Shown here in pieces: positions 34,179 through 42,496 of a stretch of 64,000 bases of DNA. Source of the stretch: Martinezella tropici (lineage in GTDB: Bacteria > Pseudomonadota > Alphaproteobacteria > Rhizobiales > Rhizobiaceae). A program made the position numbers and the translations under genes. Each line of letters begins with the position of its first letter. The stretch's first letter is position 1. The notes beneath the pieces were generated by a model, which was not told the origin of the DNA, did no database searches, and was given only the letters and a program-made list of their open reading frames with translations. The stretch spans positions 992,001 to 1,056,000 of the forward strand of contig JUHI01000001.1 of assembly GCA_000799755.1 (NCBI GenBank). The letters run 5' to 3'.

Positions 34179-34892
34179 TCAGCTAGCCGCCTTGAACTCA
34201 ACCCGGCCGTTGTTCAGGAAGACCATCTTGTCGAACAGCTTTAGATCCAGCGGGTTCGGCAGACGCACATCCGAGAGATCAGGCACGGGTTTCCGCTCCG
34301 GATCATATGAGCGATCGATCTGCGAGATGAAGACGACGATCACGCCTCTGTCGCGCGCAAACGCCTTTAGCGTCTGAACCTGGATCATGAGTTCCGGCTT
34401 CTCCCGCTTCTGATCCAGCAGCTGCAGAAAATCGACCACCGCCAGCGTGCCACGCGACGCCTGGGCCAGCCTCTCGACGATGTAGTCGCCACTAATGGCA
34501 TCGGAATTGTCGAATTCGAACAGATCGGCAAAGTCCGCATAGGCGGCGCCGATCACCGGGAAACGGTCCAGAACGACCTTTTCCGTGTCTTCCAGAGAAA
34601 AGAAGACGCTGCGATTGCCTGATTTCATGGCTTCGACGGCAAGCCTCAGGCTCATCAAGGTCTTGCCATGGCCGGGCCGCGCGCCGACCAGCACCAGATC
34701 GCCCGGGCTCAGACGCGAATACAGCTCGCCGACGGGCACGGCTGCGCTCGTTTTGCTTGCAAGCAAGCTCCAACCTTCAAAACCCTCGCCGGCCGCGATG
34801 CGATCGAGTGCGGCGTGCAAGGGGATACTCTGCTGACGAGACAGGAGCCTCGCCTTGCGCTTCAAGTGATAAACAGGGGCGGAAAGCCTCAT
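34179..34892 (-). CDS. DnaB-like RecA-fold ATPase without the DnaB N-terminal domain
   Basis: A 237-residue protein matching only the C-terminal motor of DnaB helicases. Walker A GARPGHGKT is at 70-78, FFSLEDTEK carries the expected catalytic glutamate, Walker B is TLAVVDFLQLL near 148-158, and FISQIDRSYD matches the DnaB motif H4 region. There is no N-terminal primase-interaction domain, and the first 60 residues are a short basic lead (LKRKARLLSRQQ). Replicative DnaB is about 480-500 residues, so this is a specialized paralogue found in rhizobia with no assigned role. The ribosome site is GGAGGT shortly before ATG 34892. It is not near any phage gene. Confidence 0.78.
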   Translation of the reverse strand: MRLSAPVYHLKRKARLLSRQQSIPLHAALDRIAAGEGFEGWSLLASKTSAAVPVGELYSRLSPGDLVLVGARPGHGKTLMSLRLAVEAMKSGNRSVFFSLEDTEKVVLDRFPVIGAAYADFADLFEFDNSDAISGDYIVERLAQASRGTLAVVDFLQLLDQKREKPELMIQVQTLKAFARDRGVIVVFISQIDRSYDPERKPVPDLSDVRLPNPLDLKLFDKMVFLNNGRVEFKAAS

Positions 34893-35503
34893 CTAAACCT
34901 CCTATTGCGAGCAATGACCGCAACCCCTCCTTATGCCAGGCGCTCAAACAGTCGGTTTGGATATTGACGGCCCCGCATGAAATATACTTTCCCGAGTGGA
35001 GGGGGGAGGCACGGGCCATGCCAGAATCAGACCATAACCGAAATTCGTCCGAGGGGGAATCTCACGCAACTCCCCGCCGGGGAACATAAGAGGGGAACGG
35101 CGGTTATATGATCCGGAGGTTTAATGGCCGGCATTCAGCTATGACGATCAATTCCTGAAGTGCACCTGTAATGCTCACAAGCGTATCTGCGCGCGGCAAT
35201 ATCCCTCGGCGGGCATTATGGTAGACAAGACTAAATGACGAGCAAAACAAGATACTTTGAGAACCAATTACTAACCTTTTTCACCGGCCGTAATAGCTGT
35301 ATCTCGGAAAACTCCCTCCATGCGAGCGAGATTTCATCACACCGTTCCTTGACGGAACCGATCGGTTATAGGATACCGCTAGAGATCCTGCACTTTGCGG
35401 GAGTGGTGGAAAGCGGATAATATGCCGCAGACTTGAAAATGCTGAAACGGCAATGGGCTTGAAGGAGCGCTCGACGTTTCAGGACAGTGGCAAGGTATTA
35501 GGC
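34893..35503. other. 611-base gap with only weak small open frames
   Basis: Between the DnaB-like gene and apaG. It is more AT-rich than the flanking genes, especially 35210-35460. The best small open frame is 35018-35089. A longer frame at 35235-35420 has no ribosome site and no coding pattern. No hairpin terminator or tRNA is seen. Confidence 0.5.
35018..35089 (+). CDS. Candidate 23-residue small protein
   Basis: A short frame encoding a charged, unstructured peptide (starts MPESDHNRNSSEG, ends RRGT). GGAGG lies 9 bases before the ATG, which is the only argument for translation. No family is recognized. It may be noise. Confidence 0.25.
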   Translation: MPESDHNRNSSEGESHATPRRGT

Positions 35504-35896
35504 ATGTATCGCGCCCTAACACGCGACATCGAAGTGGTTGTAGAGCCGTTTTATCTGGAGGAGCAATCCGATCCGGACGACGATCGCTATGTCTGGGGAT
35601 ACCGCATCGTCATTTCCAACCACTCGAAGGACGCCGTGAAGCTGGTGACGCGCTACTGGCACATCACCGATATGAACGGCATGGTGGATGAAGTCACGGG
35701 TCCCGGCGTCGTCGGCGAGCAGCCGCACCTGAAACCCGGCGATACCTACGAGTATTCTTCCGGCTGTCCGCTGGACACGCCGTCAGGCATGATGTTCGGC
35801 CATTACCAGATGGAAACGGATGACGGGGAACTCTTCCATGTCAAGATCCCCGCCTTCTCTCTGGATACACCGAACCTTTTGCGTACGCTGAACTGA
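35504..35896 (+). CDS. apaG: Co2+/Mg2+ efflux-associated protein ApaG
   Basis: A 130-residue ApaG/DUF525 protein, the standard length. The fibronectin-like beta sandwich is evident from [49 protein letters not shown] and the conserved [20 protein letters not shown]. Family members affect cobalt resistance and Ap4A levels, but the molecular function is not settled. The ATG at 35504 was chosen by family length; AAGG lies 8 bases upstream. A 17-residue longer form (35453) is possible. It is convergent with hslO. Confidence 0.92.
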   Translation: MYRALTRDIEVVVEPFYLEEQSDPDDDRYVWGYRIVISNHSKDAVKLVTRYWHITDMNGMVDEVTGPGVVGEQPHLKPGDTYEYSSGCPLDTPSGMMFGHYQMETDDGELFHVKIPAFSLDTPNLLRTLN

Positions 35897-35915
35897 GCCA
35901 GCGCAACCGGCGGGA

Positions 35916-36905
35916 TCAGGCCGCTTCTATTTCAGCCACTTCGAAGCGATAGGTCGTCGAGCAGAACTCGCAGGTCACGGCGATCTCGCCATTCTCCTGA
36001 CTGGCCTCGATTTCCTCGGCCGTAAAGCCCTTCAACACGCCCTTCAGCTTGTCACGCGAGCAGGAACAGCGATCGTAGACGGCCTTCGGCTCATAGACGC
36101 GCACGCCGCGTTCATGGAAGAGGCGATAGAGAAGACGCTCGGTGCCGACCTGCGGGTCCGTCAGCTCATCGGCATCGATGGTTTCCACCAGGCTGCGCGC
36201 TTCCGCCCAGGCATCGTCCTCGACATGGTCGCGCGCGCCGGTATCGCCGTCGCCGCCGTGAATATCCGGATGGCGCATGCGTTCCGGCGCTTCGGGCAGG
36301 AACTGCGCAATCAGGCCGCCGGCGCGCCAGCGGTGACGCGGCTTGCCGTTCTCATCGCGGTCGAAGAGCTCTGCAGCCCCCAGACGCACACGCGTCGGGA
36401 TCTGTTCCGATTGACGGAAATAGGTGCCGGCAATCTCCTCGAGAGAAGCGCCGTCGAGCGCGACGATGCCCTGGTAGGGCTGCGTGAAACGGCCCTGATC
36501 GATGGTGAAGGCAAGCACGCCCTTACCAAGCAGTTGCTCGGGCTCGGTCCGGCCTTCGGCGACCGCCTTTGCCAATGCCTCTTCATCGAAGCGGGCATAG
36601 GCGCGGACATTTTCCGGCGTCGAGAAATCGGCGACCAGAAGATCGACCGGACCGTCGCCCTTGGTCTGCACGGTGAACTTGCCCTCGAACTTCAGCGAGG
36701 TGCCGAGCAGGACAGTGAGGACGATGGCCTCGGCCAGAAGGCGCGCGACCGGCGTCGGATAGTCGTGCCGGGCGAGGATCGCATCCAGCAGCGGACCGAG
36801 CTGCACGGCGCGGCCGCGCACGTCCAGACCTTCCACCTGGAAGGGAACGACGTGATCGTCACCAGCGAAATCGAACTGACCCAGCGAGGCTGCATTTTCG
36901 GCCAT
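35916..36905 (-). CDS. hslO: Hsp33 redox-regulated chaperone
   Basis: A 329-residue chaperone activated by oxidation. The zinc-binding switch is complete: CSC at 280-282 and CEFC at 312-315 (C-x-C ... C-x-x-C). The N-terminal domain includes VTVLLGTSLKFEGKFTVQTKGDGPV-like text (split: AIVLTVLLGTSLKFEGK and GDGPVDLLVADF). Length is slightly over the usual 290-300 because of an insertion near residue 220 (HGGDGDTGARDHVEDDAW). AGGAGTAAAG precedes the ATG. It follows argF on the same strand after 48 bases and is probably in the argD-argF transcription unit. Confidence 0.94.
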   Translation of the reverse strand: MAENAASLGQFDFAGDDHVVPFQVEGLDVRGRAVQLGPLLDAILARHDYPTPVARLLAEAIVLTVLLGTSLKFEGKFTVQTKGDGPVDLLVADFSTPENVRAYARFDEEALAKAVAEGRTEPEQLLGKGVLAFTIDQGRFTQPYQGIVALDGASLEEIAGTYFRQSEQIPTRVRLGAAELFDRDENGKPRHRWRAGGLIAQFLPEAPERMRHPDIHGGDGDTGARDHVEDDAWAEARSLVETIDADELTDPQVGTERLLYRLFHERGVRVYEPKAVYDRCSCSRDKLKGVLKGFTAEEIEASQENGEIAVTCEFCSTTYRFEVAEIEAA

Positions 36906-36953
36906 TGCTTTACTCCTACTGCGCCCGCGCCCTCAAGACGCGGCTTCATATCC

Positions 36954-37871
36954 TCAGATCGCGCCCAGGCACCAAGCAAGAATCGACTTTTGCGCATGAA
37001 GGCGGTTTTCCGCCTCATCGAAGACAACGGATTGCGGACCGTCGATCACCTCGTCCGTCACTTCCTCTCCGCGATGGGCGGGCAGGCAATGCATGAACAA
37101 CGCGTCTTTGCCGGCCTGTGCCATCAAAGCCTTGTTGACCTGATAGGGCTGGAAGACGTTGTGACCGCGTGCCCGGTGCTCCTGATTCATGGAAACCCAG
37201 GTATCGGTTACCACGCAATCGACGCCGGCGACCGCACGGTCTGCATCATGCGAGAGCATGATTTCGGCGCCCTCGTTGCGGGCCCAGTTCAGATAGTGAT
37301 CCTTGGGCTCGGAACCAAGGGGTACGGCCATATTCATGCGATAGCCGAAGCGCGCCGCACCTTCGATCAGCGAATGCAGCACGTTGTTGCCATCGCCCGT
37401 CCAGGCAACGGTCTTGCCCTTGATCGGGCCGCGATGCTCTTCGAAGGTCATGATGTCGGCCATGATCTGGCAGGGATGGGTATCATCGGTCAACGCATTG
37501 ATGACTGGAACGGTCGCATGTTCCGCCAGCTCCAGCAGGCGCGAATGGTCTGTCGTGCGGATCATGATGGCATCGACATAGCGCGACAGCACCTTCGCCG
37601 TGTCGCCGATCGTCTCGGCGCGGCCAAGCTGCATTTCGGTGCCGGAGAGGAACAGCGTCTCGCCGCCAAGCTGACGCATGCCGACATCGAAGGAGACGCG
37701 GGTTCGAGTGGATGGCTTCTCGAAGATCATCGCCAGCATCTTGCCGGCCAGCGGCTTGTCGGCCGTGCCGGCCTTCAGCGCGTTCTTTCGCACGATCGCG
37801 TCATCGATGATGTTGCGCAGATCGGCGGCCGGAACGGCAGAGAGGTCGAGAAAGTGTTTCGGAGAAGCCAT
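36954..37871 (-). CDS. argF: Ornithine carbamoyltransferase
   Basis: A 305-residue enzyme that makes citrulline from ornithine and carbamoyl phosphate. Motifs are intact: carbamoyl-phosphate site [50 protein letters not shown], and the ornithine/catalytic [17 protein letters not shown] before ATG 37871 supports the start; the longer frame starts inside a terminator hairpin. It lies 73 bases downstream of argD, with a terminator between the two, and is followed by hslO. Confidence 0.96.
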   Translation of the reverse strand: MASPKHFLDLSAVPAADLRNIIDDAIVRKNALKAGTADKPLAGKMLAMIFEKPSTRTRVSFDVGMRQLGGETLFLSGTEMQLGRAETIGDTAKVLSRYVDAIMIRTTDHSRLLELAEHATVPVINALTDDTHPCQIMADIMTFEEHRGPIKGKTVAWTGDGNNVLHSLIEGAARFGYRMNMAVPLGSEPKDHYLNWARNEGAEIMLSHDADRAVAGVDCVVTDTWVSMNQEHRARGHNVFQPYQVNKALMAQAGKDALFMHCLPAHRGEEVTDEVIDGPQSVVFDEAENRLHAQKSILAWCLGAI

Positions 37872-37889
37872 GTCCTTACCTGTACTCCA

Positions 37890-37940
37890 GAAAAAACAAT
37901 AACGCCCGCGTGGGGCAGGAACGCCCCGATTGCGGGCGTT
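37890..37940 (-). terminator. Intrinsic terminator/attenuator between argD and argF
   Basis: Stem AACGCCCGC / GCGGGCGTT encloses a second hairpin (GGGGCG...CGCCCC type), and the minus-strand product ends in TTGTTTTTT. It sits between argD and argF, so argF expression depends on read-through or its own promoter. Confidence 0.8.
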
Positions 37941-37944
37941 GAGT

Positions 37945-39144
37945 TCAAGCCGATTTTTTGGTGCGGGCAATACGCGCACGTTCGGCCGCACGCTCGAGAC
38001 GAGCGAGACCTTCGCGTGCCTCCTCAGCCGTCACGACCAGCGGCGGCAGCAGGCGGATGACGTTGTCGCCGGCCGGCACGCCAAGCAGATGCTCGGCGCG
38101 GATCGCCTGCAGCAGATCCGCCTGCGGAATGGCCGCCTTGATGCCGAGCATCAGGCCTTCGCCGCGTACGTCCTCGATGATATCGGGGAAGCGATCCTTG
38201 AGCGAGGCGAGCCCCTGGCGGAACACCAGCGCGATATCGCGCACATGCTGCAGGAAACCCTCTGCCAGCACGATGTCGAGGACGGCGTTGCCGACTGCCA
38301 TAGCCAGCGGATTGCCGCCATAGGTCGATCCATGCGTGCCCGCCTTCATGCCCGAAGCGGCTTCCGCCGTCGCAAGGCAGGCACCGAGCGGGAAACCGCC
38401 ACCGATACCCTTGGCGACCGCCATGATATCGGGCTTGATGCCAGCCCATTCATGGGCAAAGAGCTTGCCCGTGCGGCCGACGCCGCATTGGACTTCATCG
38501 AGGATCAGCAGCATGCCGTGCTCGTCGCAGATCTCACGCAGCCCGCGCAGGAATTCGTTGGTCGCCGGACGGATGCCGCCCTCGCCCTGCACCGGCTCGA
38601 TCAGGATCGCGGCCGTCGCGTCGGTGATGGCAGCACGCACCGCATCGAGATCGCCGAACTGAACCTGATCGAAGCCCGGCGCCTTCGGGCCGAAGCCCTC
38701 GATATATTTCTCCTGACCGCCGGCGGCGATGGTCGCGATGGTGCGGCCGTGGAAGGCGCCTTCGAAGGTGATGATATGGAACTTTTCAGGATGCCCCTTG
38801 GCAAACTGATAGCGCCGCGCCGTCTTGATGGCGCATTCCAGCGCTTCCGCACCCGAGTTGGTGAAGAAGACCTTGTCGGCGAACGTCGCTTCCGTCAGCC
38901 GCTTCGACAGCTTCTCCTGGCCAGGCACCTCATAGAGGTTGGACAGATGCCAGACCTTGTCGGCCTGCGCCTTCAATTCGGCGACGAGATGGGGATGCGC
39001 ATGGCCGAGCGAGTTGACAGCAACGCCGGCGGCGAAATCGAGGTAGCGCTCACCGCTTTCCGTGACCAGCCAGACGCCCTCGCCTCGCTCGAACCGCAGT
39101 GGAGCGCGCATGTAGGTGTCATAAAGCGGCGTGGTCTCGGCCAT
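37945..39144 (-). CDS. argD: Acetylornithine aminotransferase
   Basis: A 399-residue class III PLP aminotransferase. It converts N-acetylglutamate semialdehyde to acetylornithine and may also act in lysine synthesis. Recognizable are [58 protein letters not shown] and the PLP lysine in [15 protein letters not shown] chose ATG 39144, 8 bases after GGAG; an ATG at 39150 is 6 bases upstream. It is followed by argF. The leader carries an unusual promoter-proximal hairpin with T tract. Confidence 0.94.
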   Translation of the reverse strand: MAETTPLYDTYMRAPLRFERGEGVWLVTESGERYLDFAAGVAVNSLGHAHPHLVAELKAQADKVWHLSNLYEVPGQEKLSKRLTEATFADKVFFTNSGAEALECAIKTARRYQFAKGHPEKFHIITFEGAFHGRTIATIAAGGQEKYIEGFGPKAPGFDQVQFGDLDAVRAAITDATAAILIEPVQGEGGIRPATNEFLRGLREICDEHGMLLILDEVQCGVGRTGKLFAHEWAGIKPDIMAVAKGIGGGFPLGACLATAEAASGMKAGTHGSTYGGNPLAMAVGNAVLDIVLAEGFLQHVRDIALVFRQGLASLKDRFPDIIEDVRGEGLMLGIKAAIPQADLLQAIRAEHLLGVPAGDNVIRLLPPLVVTAEEAREGLARLERAAERARIARTKKSA

Positions 39145-39205
39145 GGCCATATCTCCTCGATCACAACTTTAAGGACCGATCGCTTCGGCTTGATGAAACG
39201 GGTCC

Positions 39206-39236
39206 GAAAAAATCAAAAATGCCGCCTTGCGGCGGC
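39206..39236 (-). terminator. Terminator-like hairpin at the very 5' end of the argD leader
   Basis: Stem GCCGCC / GGCGGC with loop GCAA (minus strand) followed by ATTTTTGATTTTTT. It starts within a few bases of the predicted transcription start and ends 60 bases before argD. It is a possible attenuator. Confidence 0.6.
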
Positions 39237-39242
39237 CCGGGC

Positions 39243-39271
39243 ACTATTGATGTTTTGCACCGCGATGTCAA
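39243..39271 (-). promoter_or_regulatory. Promoter of argD
   Basis: Minus-strand TTGACA (39266-39271) and AATAGT (39243-39248) are 17 bases apart, a good housekeeping promoter pointing at argD. Confidence 0.7.
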
Positions 39272-39388
39272 CAAAACTGGCGCTTTGGCAGGTGCGAGAA
39301 AGCGCTTGCGGGCAAAAGAGATGGGTTCGACGGCGGCTATTGCAGAAATGCCACGCCCGGACAGCAAGTTGGGGAAAACCTCGAAATC

Positions 39389-39537
39389 GATTCCTCAAGA
39401 TTCCGCCGACTCTTGTCACGGAGTCAGCCTCACACTAGGTTAAAAAGCAATTGCTAGACTGCATGCGGCGGAACTAGTCACCACAATTTTAGAGCGTTTC
39501 GTGCCTCGTTCCCATCCGAGGCAATGGTGAGGGATTC
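39389..39537. promoter_or_regulatory. Cluster of GANTC (CcrM methylation) sites upstream of gcrA
   Basis: GANTC occurs at 39389, 39399, 39408, 39421 and 39533, the first four within 37 bases. One site per 256 bases is expected by chance. GANTC is the CcrM methyltransferase target in alphaproteobacteria, and GcrA itself acts at methylated GANTC promoters. The region 39272-39569 holds no gene. Confidence 0.75.
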
Positions 39538-39569
39538 TGCCATCGGAAACGCGACAGCGGAGACAGGGC

Positions 39570-40100
39570 ATGAATTGGACAGACGAACGCGTCGAGAAGC
39601 TGAAGAAGCTATGGTCCGAAGGATTGAGCGCCAGCCAGATCGCTGCGCAGCTCGGTGGCGTGAGCCGTAATGCCGTCATCGGCAAGGTGCATCGCCTGAA
39701 CCTTCCCGGCCGAGCGAAGGCGGGCGGCACGACAACCGCAGCGCGCACGCCGAAGCGCAGCGCTGCCGCACCTCGCCCCGCCAGTTTCGGCTCGCGCGTT
39801 GCAACCCGTACGGTCGTCACCCGCCAGCAGGGCGCAACCATGCTGAAGGAAGAGATCGAGGTCGATTCCGTCAACGAAATTCAGTATCGCCCGGCTGCAA
39901 ATGTCGTCGTTCCGATCTCCCGTCGCCTCGGCCTGACGGAACTGACGGAGCGCACCTGCAAGTGGCCGGTCGGCGACCCGCTGAAGGATGATTTCCACTT
40001 CTGCGGCAACGACAGCCCGGATTCGTCGCCCTATTGCACCTATCACCAGCGCCTGGCCTACCAGCCGGTGCATGACCGCCGGCGCAACAACAACGGCTGA
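39570..40100 (+). CDS. gcrA: Cell cycle regulator GcrA
   Basis: A 176-residue protein. The N-terminal DNA-binding domain is diagnostic (MNWTDERVEKLKKLWSEGLS, then ASQIAAQLGGVSRNAVIGKV and HRLNLPGRAK). A variable basic linker follows, and the C-terminal sigma-70-binding domain carries RTCKWPVGDPLKDDFHFCG and YCTYHQRLAY, with conserved cysteines. GcrA couples CcrM-dependent methylation of GANTC sites to transcription by the sigma-70 holoenzyme and drives cell-cycle genes. Its own upstream region has five GANTC sites. The ribosome site is in GGAGACAGGGC. An intrinsic terminator follows. Confidence 0.95.
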   Translation: MNWTDERVEKLKKLWSEGLSASQIAAQLGGVSRNAVIGKVHRLNLPGRAKAGGTTTAARTPKRSAAAPRPASFGSRVATRTVVTRQQGATMLKEEIEVDSVNEIQYRPAANVVVPISRRLGLTELTERTCKWPVGDPLKDDFHFCGNDSPDSSPYCTYHQRLAYQPVHDRRRNNNG

Positions 40101-40121
40101 AATCCAACGCAAGACAAAGAG

Positions 40122-40150
40122 AAACGGGCCCCTCGAGGCCCGTTTTCTTT
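40122..40150 (+). terminator. Intrinsic terminator of gcrA
   Basis: Stem AAACGGGCC / GGCCCGTTT with a 6-base loop, then TTCTTTTT. It begins 21 bases after the gcrA stop. Confidence 0.87.
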
Positions 40151-40186
40151 TTCCGCCGCTATGTCGATGCCTGAGCGGCTAACCGC

Positions 40187-40870
40187 TCAGGCTTCCATGG
40201 AATAGCCCGCGCCGCGAACGGTGCGGATGACATCCTGCATATTGGAGAAATTCAGCGCCTTGCGCAGGCGGCCGACATGGACGTCGACGGTGCGTTCGTC
40301 GACATAGATGTCGTGTCCCCATACGCCGTCGAGCAGCTGCGAGCGCGAGAAGACGCGGCCCGGCGAGGACATCAGGAATTCCAAAAGGCGGAATTCCGTC
40401 GGCCCCAGCCGCACTTCGCGGCTCTTGCGATGGACGCGATGCGTCTCGCGGTCCAGCTCGATATCGCCGCAACGCAGCACCGTGGAGAGAACCTCCGGAC
40501 GGGCGCGCCGCAGCATCGCCTTGACGCGGGCCATCAGCTCCGGCGTCGAGAACGGCTTGACGACGTAATCGTCCGCGCCGGTCGAAAGCCCGCGCACGCG
40601 CTCGCTTTCCTCGCCGCGGGCCGTCAGCATGATGATCGGCAGGCGCTCCGTCTCCGGCCGCATACGCAGCCGGCGGCAGAGCTCGATGCCGGATACACCG
40701 GGGAGCATCCAGTCGAGGATCAGAAGATCCGGGATGCGCTCCTGGAGACGCAACTCGGCTTCATCGCCTCTGAGGATGGTGTCAACCTCGAAGCCCTCGG
40801 CCTCGAGGTTGTAGCGCAGCAGAACGCTGAGCGCTTCCTCGTCTTCTACAACAGCAACTCTTGGAACCAT
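40187..40870 (-). CDS. phoB: Phosphate regulon response regulator PhoB
   Basis: A 227-residue OmpR-type regulator. The receiver domain has the acidic pocket VVEDEE (Glu9-Asp10), the phospho-acceptor Asp53 in LILDWMLPG, Thr in MLTARGEE and Lys in YVVKPFSTPE. The winged-helix output covers about 130-227 (GPTEFRLLEFLMSSPGRVFS, VDVHVGRLRKAL, IRTVRGAGYSM). It activates genes with Pho boxes when phosphate is scarce. It is last in the phoR-pstSCAB-phoU-phoB cluster, 31 bases after phoU. Confidence 0.97.
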   Translation of the reverse strand: MVPRVAVVEDEEALSVLLRYNLEAEGFEVDTILRGDEAELRLQERIPDLLILDWMLPGVSGIELCRRLRMRPETERLPIIMLTARGEESERVRGLSTGADDYVVKPFSTPELMARVKAMLRRARPEVLSTVLRCGDIELDRETHRVHRKSREVRLGPTEFRLLEFLMSSPGRVFSRSQLLDGVWGHDIYVDERTVDVHVGRLRKALNFSNMQDVIRTVRGAGYSMEA

Positions 40871-40901
40871 GCGCCTATGGTCTCCCTTCTTCGCTTCCAG
40901 A

Positions 40902-41615
40902 TTATTCCGTCACCGCGCCGACGGTATTGGCGGTATCGTCCTTCGGGCGCTCGCCTTCGGGCTGAGCACCCGTCGCCATGTAATAGATCGTCTCGGCGAT
41001 GTTGGTGGCATGGTCGCCGATGCGCTCGATGTTCTTGGCGCAGAAGAGAAGATGCGTGCAGGTGGTGATGTTGCGCGGATCTTCCATCATGTAGGTCAGC
41101 ATCTCGCGGAAGAGCGAGGTGTACATCGCGTCGATTTCCTCGTCGCGTTCGCGGATCGACACAGCCTTGTCCGGCGAGCGGGTGGCGTAGACGTCCAGAA
41201 CTTCCTTGAGCTGGCTCAGAGCCAGTTCGGAGAGGTGCTCGATGCCGCGGGCGAGACGGCGCGGAACGCCCGTGCCCTGCACCGCGATGACGCGCTTGGC
41301 TGTGTTCTTGCCGAGATCACCGACACGCTCCAGATCGGAGGCGATGCGGATCGAGCCCATGATTTCGCGAAGGTCGGCGGCCATCGGCTGACGGCGGGCG
41401 ATGGTGACGATCGCCTTGTCGCCGACTTCGCGTTCGGCATGATCGAGGATGACGTCGTCGGAGATGACCTTCTGTGCAAGAGCGGTGTCACTGTTGACCA
41501 GTGCGCGTACGCTGTCGCTGACCATCTGCTCGGCCAAGCCGCCCATTTCCGCAATGCGGCGCGTCAGGAACTTCAGGTCTTCGTCGTAGGCAGAGAGAAT
41601 GTGAGTGGAGACCAT
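40902..41615 (-). CDS. phoU: Phosphate signalling protein PhoU
   Basis: A 237-residue, all-helical protein made of two repeated three-helix bundles. Metal-binding motifs of the family appear as ADLREIMGSIRIASDLERVG and the second copy CTHLLFCAKNIERIGDHATN. PhoU links the Pst transporter to PhoR and keeps the regulon off when phosphate is sufficient. It lies between pstB (51 bases upstream) and phoB. The ribosome site precedes ATG 41615 as TTGAGGATAG. Confidence 0.96.
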   Translation of the reverse strand: MVSTHILSAYDEDLKFLTRRIAEMGGLAEQMVSDSVRALVNSDTALAQKVISDDVILDHAEREVGDKAIVTIARRQPMAADLREIMGSIRIASDLERVGDLGKNTAKRVIAVQGTGVPRRLARGIEHLSELALSQLKEVLDVYATRSPDKAVSIRERDEEIDAMYTSLFREMLTYMMEDPRNITTCTHLLFCAKNIERIGDHATNIAETIYYMATGAQPEGERPKDDTANTVGAVTE

Positions 41616-41666
41616 TTTTCTATCCTCAAGGTGAACTGTGTGAAATGTGCCGCGCGCCTGACATCA

Positions 41667-42482
41667 TCAACCAAAACGGCCCATGATGTAATCCTGCGTG
41701 CGGAAATCGTCGGGATTGGTGAACATCTTATCGGTGTCGTTCTCCTCGACCAGATGGCCGAGGTGGAACATTGCGGTACGTTGCGAAACGCGGGCTGCCT
41801 GCTGCATGGAATGCGTCACGATGACGATGGTGAAGTTTTCCCGAAGCTCGTGGATGAGATCCTCGACCTTGGCGGTTGCGATTGGATCGAGCGCCGAGCA
41901 CGGCTCGTCCATCAGGATGACTTCCGGGCTGACGGCAACGGCGCGGGCGATGCACAGGCGCTGCTGCTGGCCGCCCGACAGGCTCGTGCCGGCGTCGTGG
42001 AGCCGATCCTTCACCTCGCCCCATAGACCGGCTTTCTGCAGGCTGGTTTCGACGATATGCTCGAGATCGGCTTTCGAACGATGCAGGCCGTGGATGCGCG
42101 GGCCATAGGCGACATTCTCGTAGATCGACTTCGGAAACGGATTCGGCTTCTGAAAGACCATGCCGACGCGCGCGCGCAATTCCACCACGTCGATGCTGTT
42201 GTCGTAGACATCCTGGTCGTCGAGCGTGATCTTGCCGGTGACGCGGCAGGTCTCGATCGTATCGTTCATGCGGTTGAGGCAGCGCAGGAAAGTGGACTTG
42301 CCGCAGCCGGAGGGGCCGATCAGTGCCGTCACCGTATTGGCACGGATCTTCAGATTGACATCGAAGAGCGCACGCTTGTCGCCATAGAAAACCGAAACGT
42401 CCTGGCCGATCATCTTGTAGGGGATCGTCATCATCTTCCTGGTCAATGCTCTTTCGCTTGCGGCTTCCGTCATCATGTTCAT
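41667..42482 (-). CDS. pstB: Phosphate ABC transporter ATP-binding protein PstB
   Basis: A 271-residue ABC ATPase. Walker [10 protein letters not shown] is at 56-64, the Q loop in [20 protein letters not shown] (the PNPFP text is typical of PstB), the signature [14 protein letters not shown], Walker [14 protein letters not shown] and the switch His in [13 protein letters not shown]. It energizes phosphate import through PstC/PstA. ATG 42482 is preceded by GGAGGG; the longer open frame overlaps pstA and is excluded. It starts 14 bases after the pstA stop. Confidence 0.97.
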   Translation of the reverse strand: MNMMTEAASERALTRKMMTIPYKMIGQDVSVFYGDKRALFDVNLKIRANTVTALIGPSGCGKSTFLRCLNRMNDTIETCRVTGKITLDDQDVYDNSIDVVELRARVGMVFQKPNPFPKSIYENVAYGPRIHGLHRSKADLEHIVETSLQKAGLWGEVKDRLHDAGTSLSGGQQQRLCIARAVAVSPEVILMDEPCSALDPIATAKVEDLIHELRENFTIVIVTHSMQQAARVSQRTAMFHLGHLVEENDTDKMFTNPDDFRTQDYIMGRFG

Positions 42483-42496
42483 TTTCCGGCCCTCCC

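Noticed and set aside
35235..35420. 61-residue open frame before apaG
   Set aside because: No ribosome site, no coding bias and no family match; it lies in AT-rich intergenic DNA.
36114..38060. 648-residue open frame on the plus strand
   Set aside because: Runs antisense across hslO, the intergenic space and argF, all of which are certain genes.
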